This document shows, piece by piece, positions 22,805 through 31,067 of a DNA stretch of 36,991 bases. This DNA comes from Elusimicrobiota bacterium (GTDB lineage Bacteria > Elusimicrobiota > Elusimicrobia > Elusimicrobiales > UBA9959). The position numbers were made by a program, and so were the translations under genes. The notes under the pieces were generated by a model that worked only from the letters and a program-made list of their open reading frames with translations, did no database searches and was not told the DNA's origin. Where the stretch lies: the NCBI GenBank assembly GCA_003450815.1, contig DMES01000072.1:1438-38428 (forward strand). Direction: 5' to 3'. Each line of letters starts with the position of its first letter. The first letter of the stretch is position 1.

Positions 22805-25800
22805 CAGACTTTCACCGGTTCCGGTTTTTCGGCAAGCGCCGAAGCCTTTTTAAGGTCCACAGAAATTACTTTGGAAACCCCAAGTTCCTCCATGGTGACG
22901 CCGTAAAGGATGTCGGCCGCTTCCATGGTGCGCTTATTGTGGGTGATAACTATGAACTGCGTGGTTGCCGAGAACTCCCGTATCAGGCGCACAAACCGCT
23001 CCACATTAGCCTCGTCAAGCGGCGCGTCGGCCTCGTCCATAACGCAGAAGGGCGACGGATTGACGCAAAAGAAACTAAAAAGAAGCGCCAGGGCCGTAAG
23101 GGCCTTTTCGCCTCCTGAAAGCTGTGAAATGCTTACCAGCCGCTTGCCAGGCGGATGAGCCAGTATCTCCACCCCCGTCTCAAGAAGATTATCCGGCAGG
23201 GTAAGAACCAGGTCGGCTTCGCCGCCGTTAAAGAGCAGGGAATAGATCTGCTTGAAGTGGGTTTTAACCTCGTCAAAGGTGGTCTTAAAATTATCCCTGG
23301 TGGTCTCGTTTATTTTAGAGATGGCGGACTTTAGATCCGCCTTGGCCTTATTAAGGTCTTCCACCTGCGAATTCATGAAATTATAGCGGGCGGTCAGATT
23401 ATCGTATTCCTCGGGGGCAGTCATGTTTACCGCGCCCATATTTTCCACGCGCTTTTTAAGGAATTTCACGCGTTCAGCGTCCACTTCAACTCCGCCGCAT
23501 TTTGCCGCTGCTTCCTCGGGAGTGACATTCCAGTCGTCTTTAAGGCGCCTTACAGTTTCCTCCGCCCTTGTATTAATAGTATTGATCTCAATTTCAATCT
23601 GGTAGCGGGTCTTCTCGCCCTCCGTTTTCAACTCGCTGTTGTCGCGCAGATTGGCGTTCAGCCGTTCGAAGTTATTGCGCAATTCGTTAAGTTCGGCGGC
23701 GAGCTGGCGCTCCATTATTTCTTTTTCCGCCAGATCGTGCATCAGTTCGGTGCGGCGCAGGGCGCTTAGCCTGGTTTCTTCGTTAACAGCGGCCTGTCTT
23801 GCCGAAAGCTCCGCTCTGCGCTGGGAAAAGTGAGACCGCTCCTCGCCCAGTTCTTTGAGCGAAGCCTCAAGACGGGCGCACTCGGCGCGGTTGAACTCAA
23901 GGTTCTGATTATAGTTATCCAGATTGGCTTTTTTCTCCCCCAATTCCCCAGTCATGCGGCCCCGCTCGGTATTCAGGGCGCTCTTTTTATCCTCCAGGGC
24001 GGCGGCTTCGGCCTTTTTGGCCTCGGTGGCGGTTTTGGCGGCGGAAAGTTTTTCAGTTAAAAGCCCCAGTTGCCCTTCGGCGTTTTTAAGGGCGTCTTCG
24101 GTCTTTACTATTTCAGCCGAAGTGAAATCAAGATTCTGCGACTTCAGCCGCATTTCATTTTCGGCCGCAAGAGCCTCGGCCTCGGCGCGGTGGAAATCTA
24201 TATTCAGGGCGTTTATCTTTTCGCCGCAGGCGGCCAGCCCCGCTTCATTTTCCAGCAGACCCGCGGCCGCGGCGGTTTTCTCCGCTTCAAGGCGCGCGAG
24301 CTCTTCTTCAGACTTCTTTATTTTTTCTTTCAGCTCGCCTTCCTCTTCCCAGTAGGGTTCGTTTGAAACCACAGTTTCCACCCCGCCGACCATCCAGAAC
24401 GGGCCCATAACCGAACCGTCCATCGCGTGCACGCCTGAAAGCAAATTAGCCACAAGGGGCTGATAGGCGCCGTCGCAGGAAATTTTTTCAAACAGTTTGC
24501 GGGCATTAGGGGCATCCCAGGAGGAGGAGACGCCCATGTCGCGCACGCGGTCAAGGATAAGGAAGCGGCAGCGGCCTTTACCAAGGTGTTTAAGGTAGCC
24601 TATGGCTTCCTGCGCCGCACCCGCCGTTTCGCAAACCACAGAGTCAAGAAAGCGGCCCAACGCTTCATCCAGAGCAAGCCTGTCCTCTTTTTTCACATTC
24701 ACCAGATGCCGCAATGTGCCGCGCACTCCGGCGATTCCGGAATTAAGCACATTGTTTATACCCACCCAGTATGAATCTTTCTCTCCCTGCGCAAGTATAA
24801 CCTCAAGACGGGACTGATCCCACGCTTTTTCTTCGCGCACGGAAGCAAGCCGCTTTTCAATTTCGTCCAGACGGGCGGACCTGGCATCCCTTTCCTTTTC
24901 AAGCCCGGTCTGGCCCGCGTTCTCCGCGGCAAGGGTTGCGGTCGCGGAATCCATTTTCTCCCTCAAATCCCTCACGCGCGCCTCAAGTTCGGCTTTTAGC
25001 GCGGCCAAATCAGCCAGATCTTTGCGCAAGCCTGAGAGGTTGTCTTTATAATGTCCGATGTCGGATGCGGTGACGGATAAAACATTTGAGACGGACATTT
25101 CAGACTGGTAAGAATCCGAAAGGTCCTTTGCAAGGTTTTCAGCGGCCTCGCCCAGCGCCAGCGCTTCTCCGTCCAGTTTTGAAAGCACGGCGAAAGCGCC
25201 GTCGTATTCGGCTTTAACCGCGGACAGTCCTTCCACTCCCTGCGCCAGCGCCGCTTTCAGCTCTTCCAGGCGCGGGGAGGCCTTGGCTAAATTTTCGGCG
25301 TTGCGCGTTTCAGAAATATTCAGCGAATCGCTCTGGCGGGCTATTTCTTCAAGCAGCAAGCCATTATTCACTATTCTCCCCTCGGCGTTATTTTTTTCAA
25401 ATTTAACGGCGGCCACCGCCTCTTTAAGCGCCCGTTCATCTTCAACTTTGCCTGTAAGGGACAGATTAAGCGCCGCTATTTCCCCTTCAAGGGCCGTTAT
25501 AGCGGCGGCTATTTCGCCAAGTTCTTTATTCACAGGCTCAAGCCTGGCCTTTGCGGCGTCTAGTCCCGCCTTGTGTGAGAAGTCTTCCTTTACCAGAAAA
25601 GCAATTTCAGCGGACGCAAGCTCTTCCTGGTATTTTTTCTGCAGGCGTGCTTTTTTCGCCTCGCTATCCAATTTTTTTACCTGCTCATCTATAAGGACCA
25701 TGGAATCCGACAGCCGCCCCATGTCCTGATCCACTTTGTCAAGCTTTCGCAAAGCCTCTTCGCGCTTAGCCTTGTACTTGGACACACCCGCGGCTTCTTC

Positions 25801-26283
25801 AAAAAGCTCGCGCCGCTCCTCGGCTGTGGCCGAAAGCACGTATTCCACCTCGCCCTGGTCGATAATAGCGTAGCCGTCGGTGCCTATGCCTGTATCCATG
25901 AACATTTCGCGAATGTCTTTAAGGCGGCACTGCACCTTGTTTATGAAATATTCTGATTCGTCGGAGCGATAAATTTTGCGGGTGACGGTAACCTCACTGA
26001 AGTCAAGGGGAAGCTTCCGTGATTCGTTATCAAAGGTCATGGACACTTCGGCCATGTTCAGAGGCTGGCGCTTGGTGGTACCCGCGAAAACGACATCCAT
26101 CATGGACGGCATTCTGAGCGACTTCCACGACATTTCGCCTATGCACCACTTTATAGAGTCCACCACATTAGACTTGCCGCAGCCGTTCGGCCCCACCACG
26201 CAGGTGATGCCGGGTTTCAGCTGCACTTTGACCTTGTTCGCAAAAGATTTAAACCCGCTTATTTCCACGCTTTTAAGGTACAT
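22804..26283 (-). CDS. smc: Chromosome segregation protein SMC
   Basis: Structural maintenance of chromosomes ATPase that compacts and segregates DNA. I start at the ATG at 26283 (MYLKSVEISGFKSF) because GAGG lies seven bases upstream; the 26295 start adds four residues. About 1159 residues: Walker A GPNGCGKS at 31-38, first coiled coil from about 165 to 500, hinge around 505-640 (SYWVGINNVLNSGIAGVRG), second coiled coil to about 1000, ABC signature LSGGEKALTALAL, Walker B FCVMDEADAPLDEANV. Typical length. The phosphoesterase is coupled downstream. No scpA or scpB is in the window. Confidence 0.97.
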   Translation of the reverse strand: MYLKSVEISGFKSFANKVKVQLKPGITCVVGPNGCGKSNVVDSIKWCIGEMSWKSLRMPSMMDVVFAGTTKRQPLNMAEVSMTFDNESRKLPLDFSEVTVTRKIYRSDESEYFINKVQCRLKDIREMFMDTGIGTDGYAIIDQGEVEYVLSATAEERRELFEEAAGVSKYKAKREEALRKLDKVDQDMGRLSDSMVLIDEQVKKLDSEAKKARLQKKYQEELASAEIAFLVKEDFSHKAGLDAAKARLEPVNKELGEIAAAITALEGEIAALNLSLTGKVEDERALKEAVAAVKFEKNNAEGRIVNNGLLLEEIARQSDSLNISETRNAENLAKASPRLEELKAALAQGVEGLSAVKAEYDGAFAVLSKLDGEALALGEAAENLAKDLSDSYQSEMSVSNVLSVTASDIGHYKDNLSGLRKDLADLAALKAELEARVRDLREKMDSATATLAAENAGQTGLEKERDARSARLDEIEKRLASVREEKAWDQSRLEVILAQGEKDSYWVGINNVLNSGIAGVRGTLRHLVNVKKEDRLALDEALGRFLDSVVCETAGAAQEAIGYLKHLGKGRCRFLILDRVRDMGVSSSWDAPNARKLFEKISCDGAYQPLVANLLSGVHAMDGSVMGPFWMVGGVETVVSNEPYWEEEGELKEKIKKSEEELARLEAEKTAAAAGLLENEAGLAACGEKINALNIDFHRAEAEALAAENEMRLKSQNLDFTSAEIVKTEDALKNAEGQLGLLTEKLSAAKTATEAKKAEAAALEDKKSALNTERGRMTGELGEKKANLDNYNQNLEFNRAECARLEASLKELGEERSHFSQRRAELSARQAAVNEETRLSALRRTELMHDLAEKEIMERQLAAELNELRNNFERLNANLRDNSELKTEGEKTRYQIEIEINTINTRAEETVRRLKDDWNVTPEEAAAKCGGVEVDAERVKFLKKRVENMGAVNMTAPEEYDNLTARYNFMNSQVEDLNKAKADLKSAISKINETTRDNFKTTFDEVKTHFKQIYSLLFNGGEADLVLTLPDNLLETGVEILAHPPGKRLVSISQLSGGEKALTALALLFSFFCVNPSPFCVMDEADAPLDEANVERFVRLIREFSATTQFIVITHNKRTMEAADILYGVTMEELGVSKVISVDLKKASALAEKPEPVKV

Positions 26284-26299
26284 TTTGAACCTCATTTAT

Positions 26300-26370
26300 C
26301 CCAAAAATTGCGATTGAAATCGTTTTATATTGAGAAATTTGCGGACAAAAACATCTACGCAATTTTCGGG
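26300..26370. repeat. GAAAATTGC-family palindrome split by 45 bp (copy 5)
   Basis: Arms CCCAAAAATTGCG (26300-26312) and CGCAATTTTCGGG (26358-26370) match the family with one difference but are separated by 45 bp of AT-rich sequence. That sequence contains a minus-strand TATAAA that could serve as an smc -10. This is the only copy at a gene's 5' side (smc) and the only one with its centre opened. Confidence 0.65.
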
Positions 26371-26411
26371 AGTTCTTGCGCTTGTGTTCAAATCCTAATT
26401 ATATAAATAAA

Positions 26412-26435
26412 AGAGCCCGGCTGTCTTCCGGCTCT
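26412..26435 (-). terminator. Intrinsic terminator downstream of receiver gene
   Basis: Minus strand AGAGCCGG, seven-base loop, CCGGGCTCT (one bulge), followed by a T-rich run TTTTATTTATAT. It lies about 47 bp after the receiver stop at 26483 and separates that gene from smc. Confidence 0.75.
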
Positions 26436-26482
26436 CTGCAAAACAATATGACCATTTAGCTGAGCTGATTTTGGATCGAGCC

Positions 26483-26875
26483 CTAACGCCGGCCCTTTAA
26501 AACCTCTGCAACCTTTTCAAGAACTTTCTCTGGAAGGATCATTTTTGGAAAGAAACAGATAAAACCGGAGGCTGAAGCAAAAACACTGTTCAGCCCTTCA
26601 TCCATAGTGTTTTCCCCGGTCATTACCACAAAAGGGATATTTCCCAGACGCCGGTCCCGAGTCGCCAGCTTCTTAAGCTCAATCACAAATTCCTTCCCTG
26701 TCATTTCAGGCATTGTTACATCCAAAACCATAAAATCCGGTATATTCTGCGTCACGGCGGCTAATGCCTGCCGGCCGTTTTTAGCCAGAGTTACCTCATG
26801 GCCGGCATCCTCAAAAACATACTTAAAAAGCTCCAATATGGTCGGTTCATCGTCTACAATCAGTATTTTAGCCAT
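26483..26875 (-). CDS. Stand-alone response regulator receiver protein, variant end
   Basis: A 130-residue CheY-like domain: DDE at 8-10 (VDDEP), phospho-acceptor D52 in VLDVTMPEMTG, switch T86 in VMTGEN. The conserved lysine is K111, but the usual K-P dipeptide is reversed to P-K (CFFPKM). An insertion RDRRLGN lies before IPFVVM. No output domain. Its own terminator follows. The partner kinase is unknown. Confidence 0.92.
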   Translation of the reverse strand: MAKILIVDDEPTILELFKYVFEDAGHEVTLAKNGRQALAAVTQNIPDFMVLDVTMPEMTGKEFVIELKKLATRDRRLGNIPFVVMTGENTMDEGLNSVFASASGFICFFPKMILPEKVLEKVAEVLKGRR

Positions 26876-26913
26876 AATGTGTATATCCTTAAACCCATAA
26901 AACTCTGCCTGGA

Positions 26914-26947
26914 CCTGAAAAATTCAGTTCTAACTGAATTTTTCGGG
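26914..26947 (-). terminator. Long hairpin abutting the stop of the outer-membrane protein gene
   Basis: Arms CCTGAAAAATTCAGTT (26914-26929) and AACTGAATTTTTCGGG (26932-26947), 16 bp with one mismatch and a two-base loop. It ends one base before the stop at 26949. It is similar in placement to the GAAAATTGC palindromes but has a different centre. Confidence 0.7.
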
Positions 26948-26948
26948 A

Positions 26949-28187
26949 TTAGTATGACAACTGATATGACAGCCCGAAAGTATTGCCGGTGTAATTGCTG
27001 GGCATATATTTTTCAAATTTGTTATTTGAAGAGGCCGCCGTCAAAGAATAAAACAGCCGCACCATGGCGACATCGTTTATACGCTTACGGATACTGCCCG
27101 TAACTGTACTCATCAGGTTTTTCTGCATGGCACCCACATAGTTATTGTCCGAATCCCGGTGAGGACGGTCCGTGTAGCTGCGGCTGGTTACATTAATCGC
27201 GCCGCCGACAGCCCACTTGCCGGTGATGTTCAGGTCCAGGGGGACGCTGAATGTAAGCTCATTATAGTTGTAGTTCTTGGCCACAAAACTTACATCCGAG
27301 GAACCATCCAGAAGGTTCGTGCCTACGGCGCCAAGGGACTTATAACGCATAAAGTTCTGGTTAGAACGGTGCATTGAATAGGACACCATGGGATACAGTT
27401 CAAATATCCACAAAGTCTGGCGAAAACCGGCGTCAAAAGTGGTGGTTTTATCCTGCTGTTTGGTGTCGCCGTATACTCCGGTGTTTGCCACTACCTTCTG
27501 GCCGGTGTAATCCTGCCGCGTATAGGTGATACCGCCGAAGAAGTTGTTCCATGAGGGACGCAGGGTGATCTGCACCAGTTTCTGGTCCTGCAGGCCGCCG
27601 TTGGCGTTGGCTGTGTTGTTCGGATCTTGAAACTCACGCAGCAGATCGGTATAGTTAGGGAACTTTATCTCCTTTGTCAGATAGGTAAGCGACACTATTC
27701 CGTTCTTCTCAAAGTCGAAGACATAATCCGCGGCCAGCTGCAGGCCGGAGGAATTCATGTTATACAGGCCGCTCTTCCAGGCCTCGTTGGCGCCGGTGCG
27801 GGAATAGTCGTTCGCGAAAGACATGCCGGGCCTTAAACGGAATTTCTGGCCGAAACTGCGGCGGTATTCTATGTTGTAGGAGTGCGACATGGAACGGTCG
27901 GTAAACTGCTTGGAGTCCTGCGGCGCGAAGCCCTGCCCCGAATAGTTGAAATTGTACAGGCCGAACAGCTGGTCCTTCCGAGTGATCTTCGCCAGCAGGC
28001 CGACCTGCGTGTTCATGCTGCCGCCGCTGAAAATATTGCCGACGCTGGGCATATAGGCCGCCTCGCCAAGCGTCATGTCAAAAAAAGGCGTGAAAATTTT
28101 GGAGTCTTCCGCCACGGCCGCGCAAAGCCGCCCGGCCAGGGCCGCCGTAATAACCGCGCTCAAAATTATTTTTTTCATTAAATGCAC
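26949..28187 (-). CDS. Outer-membrane beta-barrel protein, unrecognised family
   Basis: A 412-residue exported protein (the second ATG at residue 4 gives MKKIILSAVITAALAGRLCAAVA, a clear signal peptide). The mature part alternates polar and aromatic residues in strand-like segments and ends GLSYQLSY, with the terminal aromatic typical of barrels inserted by BamA. The N-terminus has a DSKIFTPFFDMTLGEAAYMPS segment; no enzymatic motif is seen. It may be a porin-like or DUF3570-like channel; I cannot assign a substrate. Third gene of the fecR-type operon. Confidence 0.8.
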   Translation of the reverse strand: MHLMKKIILSAVITAALAGRLCAAVAEDSKIFTPFFDMTLGEAAYMPSVGNIFSGGSMNTQVGLLAKITRKDQLFGLYNFNYSGQGFAPQDSKQFTDRSMSHSYNIEYRRSFGQKFRLRPGMSFANDYSRTGANEAWKSGLYNMNSSGLQLAADYVFDFEKNGIVSLTYLTKEIKFPNYTDLLREFQDPNNTANANGGLQDQKLVQITLRPSWNNFFGGITYTRQDYTGQKVVANTGVYGDTKQQDKTTTFDAGFRQTLWIFELYPMVSYSMHRSNQNFMRYKSLGAVGTNLLDGSSDVSFVAKNYNYNELTFSVPLDLNITGKWAVGGAINVTSRSYTDRPHRDSDNNYVGAMQKNLMSTVTGSIRKRINDVAMVRLFYSLTAASSNNKFEKYMPSNYTGNTFGLSYQLSY

Positions 28188-28227
28188 CTCTGTTTAAAAG
28201 TTGTTTCCGTTTTCTTCAGCCTTAAGC

Positions 28228-28971
28228 TTAAAAATTAAGATGGAAGTTCCAAACGGGGTGGAAAACCAGAACCCCTTCGGGGAAGATATTCAGGCCAAGC
28301 TCAAAATGTTTGCCATACCAGCTCACCTTGGAACTTATGGTCTGTGTCTTGATACCGTAATTGAACTGTATGCTCCACAGCTTACCGATTCCCTTTGGAG
28401 TTTCAATGCCTGCCATAAAGAAATCATCTTTGAAGCCTGTGTCAAAGCTATTGATCTTGGTACCGAGGAAATCCGGCTCCTGGCCTGGCTTGAAGTCCAG
28501 CCTGGCATTAAGCTGGCTGTGCTTATAACCCCAGAAGGTACGCACCTTGGGGCTTACCGAGGCACTCACAATGGCTCCCATGTAGTAGCCGCCGAACTTG
28601 GCGTTGTCTATAGTTTCGGAATCCTTGGTGGCCAGCTTGGCGGCCAGCATATCCCAGTAGCCGCCTATCAGGTCCACCTGCGGCACTCCCGGGGCCAGGC
28701 GGCCCTCGCCGTGCAAGCGGATCTTGCCGGAGATATTTGTATAAGTCAGCGGGATCGTGGTCGGGAACAGGCCCATCTGTATGCCGAAGGTCTTACCTGG
28801 CGGCAGCGGAGTGGTAGCCTCCAGGTCCTGCTGGAAATCGTAGAAAAAACCGGCGGGGTTGGACATTATTTCGCCGACCATCTGCATTCCCTTGGATGTC
28901 CAGTCTATGGCGGCAAGAGCGGGGCTTTTTACTATAAAAAGCGCCAAAAAGGTTAATATCAGCCTTTTCAT
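28228..28971 (-). CDS. Exported beta-rich outer-membrane protein, unrecognised family
   Basis: 247 residues with a signal peptide (MKRLILTFLALFIVKSPALAA). The remainder is Gly- and aromatic-rich with alternating strands, ending FHPVWNFHLNF, again a terminal Phe as in outer-membrane barrels. No domain is recognised. The size and strand pattern suggest a barrel of about 10-12 strands. It lies 14 bp after the FecR-domain gene and 40 bp before the larger barrel gene, so the three are probably one operon. Confidence 0.75.
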   Translation of the reverse strand: MKRLILTFLALFIVKSPALAAIDWTSKGMQMVGEIMSNPAGFFYDFQQDLEATTPLPPGKTFGIQMGLFPTTIPLTYTNISGKIRLHGEGRLAPGVPQVDLIGGYWDMLAAKLATKDSETIDNAKFGGYYMGAIVSASVSPKVRTFWGYKHSQLNARLDFKPGQEPDFLGTKINSFDTGFKDDFFMAGIETPKGIGKLWSIQFNYGIKTQTISSKVSWYGKHFELGLNIFPEGVLVFHPVWNFHLNF

Positions 28972-28985
28972 TATTTGTTCCTCAT

Positions 28986-30818
28986 TTAATTATCAAGGTT
29001 AGTGATGGCGGGCAGCATACGCTGCACCGCAGCGACCATCAGGTCCGGAATGAACACCACGTCTATATTAGTGCCGCCGCCCTTATAAGCGAAGTAATCC
29101 GTATTGCTTATCGCTTGCTTTGCCAGATCGCTGCTGGTAATACCAGCCGGATTAGCGACATTCGAGCGTTTTATATACATGACACCTTCAAGGGCGTTAT
29201 CCTTCAGCAGCGTGAAAGGGTCGGAAGAGGAATTAGTAAAATCGCTTGGAGTCCGGGTTCTGCCGCCGTTACTTATAACATAACTTTCTTTGGCGAACCA
29301 TAAATAGTTATCTTCTGGGTGGTTTGTGTTGTTTGGGTTGTTTGGGTTGTTCCCGACAAGGTACATGTCGGCCTGATACTGCGCAAGCGGCGCATTATCG
29401 GGCCTGTCGCCGGAAGGAAAAGAGTAGCCGCTGCCTTTGTCGGTTTTAATGGCCCATACCACATTGCCCCCGGTTCCTGCGCCGGTGCCATTAACGAGAT
29501 TATTGTCTGCATATTTCAGAGTACCATCACCGACCCCGGTATCAACTACCCGCAGATTGGTTATCCTATTCAAGCCGTCCACAGCGGTTATGCCAGTCCC
29601 ACCGACGCCTGTATCAGTCTTCAGCACACCGGTAACTATGATATCTCTGTCACTGGCTGAGTTTTGCGCGGTAGCGATACCGATTACAGAAGGGTTACCG
29701 ACCAACTGGTCCCTTGCATCTTCATATTTAGACCCCTGGGAAATAAAAAATATCTCGTCGGCATCAGTACGGTTGGCCAGCACGAAAGAGGCCCAAGACG
29801 GTTTTATTGAATTATCGTTAAAAAAGCCGGGCCATTCCTCTATGCGCTGAGGCAGGTTCCTGTTGAATGCCATGGTCATCTGCATATAGTCCAGGCGGTT
29901 GGAAATGCCCTGCGCGCCATTATACGCAAAACCACGGCTGGAGCCGTTGGTGTTGTTGTAAGACGGCCGCTTTACCAGGTTAAAAAACTGTATTTCGTTG
30001 GCCTCGGGACGCACCATGCGCTGGTCCACGCGCACCACATTTCCATGCACATCGCTAAGCGTGCGACCGGCTTCCAGGTCTGATTCCTTGACCACGTTGA
30101 GGAAGGTTTTAACAGCCTCTTCAGATTTTGTGGTAACCCGGGCGAACTCCTTAACCTGCTCCCTGTCGTTCTCTTTTTGCTTCTGTTCTGTACGCCTTTC
30201 CTCAGGCTTCAGGCCGGGGTTCCAGTTCTCAAGCGCGGCCTTTTCCTGTTTTGGGTCCATCATAGCCACCTGGCCAGCCTTGCCTTTTTCCTCTAATTTC
30301 ATGCTTTGGCCCTGCGGAATATACAGCTCCGACGCACCCTTGGCCGGCGGAATCACATAGTTAAGCTTTACCTCGCCGAATAACACATTTATATCCATCT
30401 TGCCGTCCTCGGTCGTTTCAAGTGTGAATTCGGTGCCGCGTACGGCGCAGACGGCTGCGGGAGTGCGCACCTCAAATCTTTCCTTGCGCATAAGGTGCGG
30501 CACGCGCAATTTTATTTTACCGTATGCCAGCGCCAGGCGCGAAATAAGAGTCTGGCGCTGTTCAATTTCGAAATCGGTGGATTCTTTGATCCAAACCTTG
30601 GTTTTATTGGGCATCAGCGCCACAGCCGAGCCGTCGGCGCCGGTGCGTATACCCCCGCCTTCCGGCACCTCCATGTCCTTCGAAGCGTAAGTCCACTTGC
30701 CCTCGCGGGTTACGCGCACTTCCACATGGCCGCTGAAAGCTATTACCTTGGCATCTTCGGCCACAATTACTCCAGGCAGCAATACAAAAAAGAAGAGAGA
30801 AAGTATCTTTGTTTTCAT
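28986..30818 (-). CDS. Exported FecR-domain protein
   Basis: From the ATG at 30818 it has 610 residues. The signal peptide is MKTKILSLFFFVLLPGVIVA, and the FecR domain spans about 25-180, with GGGIRTGADGSAVALMPN and the hallmark TPAAVCAVRGTEFTLE. A charged helical stretch follows (about 190-250, rich in Glu/Lys), then a large Asn/Ser-rich C-terminal region. Classical FecR proteins are anti-sigma regulators anchored in the inner membrane; this one is exported and has no sigma gene beside it, so a structural or surface role is more likely. The longer frame to 30854 would start upstream of the promoter -10 and is rejected. A good promoter ends seven bases before this ATG. Confidence 0.8.
   Translation of the reverse strand: MKTKILSLFFFVLLPGVIVAEDAKVIAFSGHVEVRVTREGKWTYASKDMEVPEGGGIRTGADGSAVALMPNKTKVWIKESTDFEIEQRQTLISRLALAYGKIKLRVPHLMRKERFEVRTPAAVCAVRGTEFTLETTEDGKMDINVLFGEVKLNYVIPPAKGASELYIPQGQSMKLEEKGKAGQVAMMDPKQEKAALENWNPGLKPEERRTEQKQKENDREQVKEFARVTTKSEEAVKTFLNVVKESDLEAGRTLSDVHGNVVRVDQRMVRPEANEIQFFNLVKRPSYNNTNGSSRGFAYNGAQGISNRLDYMQMTMAFNRNLPQRIEEWPGFFNDNSIKPSWASFVLANRTDADEIFFISQGSKYEDARDQLVGNPSVIGIATAQNSASDRDIIVTGVLKTDTGVGGTGITAVDGLNRITNLRVVDTGVGDGTLKYADNNLVNGTGAGTGGNVVWAIKTDKGSGYSFPSGDRPDNAPLAQYQADMYLVGNNPNNPNNTNHPEDNYLWFAKESYVISNGGRTRTPSDFTNSSSDPFTLLKDNALEGVMYIKRSNVANPAGITSSDLAKQAISNTDYFAYKGGGTNIDVVFIPDLMVAAVQRMLPAITNLDN
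29320..29355. repeat. 9-bp in-frame tandem repeat
   Basis: About three to four copies of a TTGTTTGGG unit inside the FecR-domain gene, encoding NNPNNPNNTN on the minus strand. Because the unit is a multiple of three, copy-number change would alter loop length without a frameshift. Confidence 0.8.
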
Positions 30819-30825
30819 AATATAG

Positions 30826-30854
30826 AGTTTAGCAGGAACCAAGCCTTGTGTCAA
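30826..30854 (-). promoter_or_regulatory. Promoter of the FecR-type operon (leaderless)
   Basis: Minus strand: -35 TTGACA (30849-30854), 17-bp spacer, -10 TAAACT (30826-30831). The ATG at 30818 follows seven bases later, and no ribosome binding site fits in between. Confidence 0.7.
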
Positions 30855-30877
30855 TAATGTTTTTTTGGGATAATAGA

Positions 30878-30970
30878 GGCTCCGGGAGTTGTCTTTCCCC
30901 TATGCGGGGAACCTCTTCTAAGATTTATGCAATGTGATTAATGTTACTTGGGACTGACTGCCCCGGAGCC
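30878..30970. other. Possible structured RNA or operator in the divergent intergenic region
   Basis: Terminal stem GGCTCCGGG (30878-30886) with CCCGGAGCC (30962-30970), perfect 9 bp, encloses a hairpin TTCCCC-TATGC-GGGGAA (30895-30911) and about 50 AT-richer bases. It lies between the divergent fecR-type and mltA genes and could be the mltA leader or a small RNA. I do not recognise a riboswitch class. Confidence 0.4.
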
Positions 30971-31067
30971 GGCAGGGAACCAGCCTCCTATTGAATTATA
31001 GAGGGACAGTTTCTGTAGAAAAACTTTTGATGGATTTTTTAAAGAACATTAGGCAGGGAGATCAATA

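Noticed and set aside
26380..26400. tRNA-like TTCAAATCC motif
   Set aside because: The bases around it do not form a T-stem or acceptor stem; no tRNA gene was found in the window.
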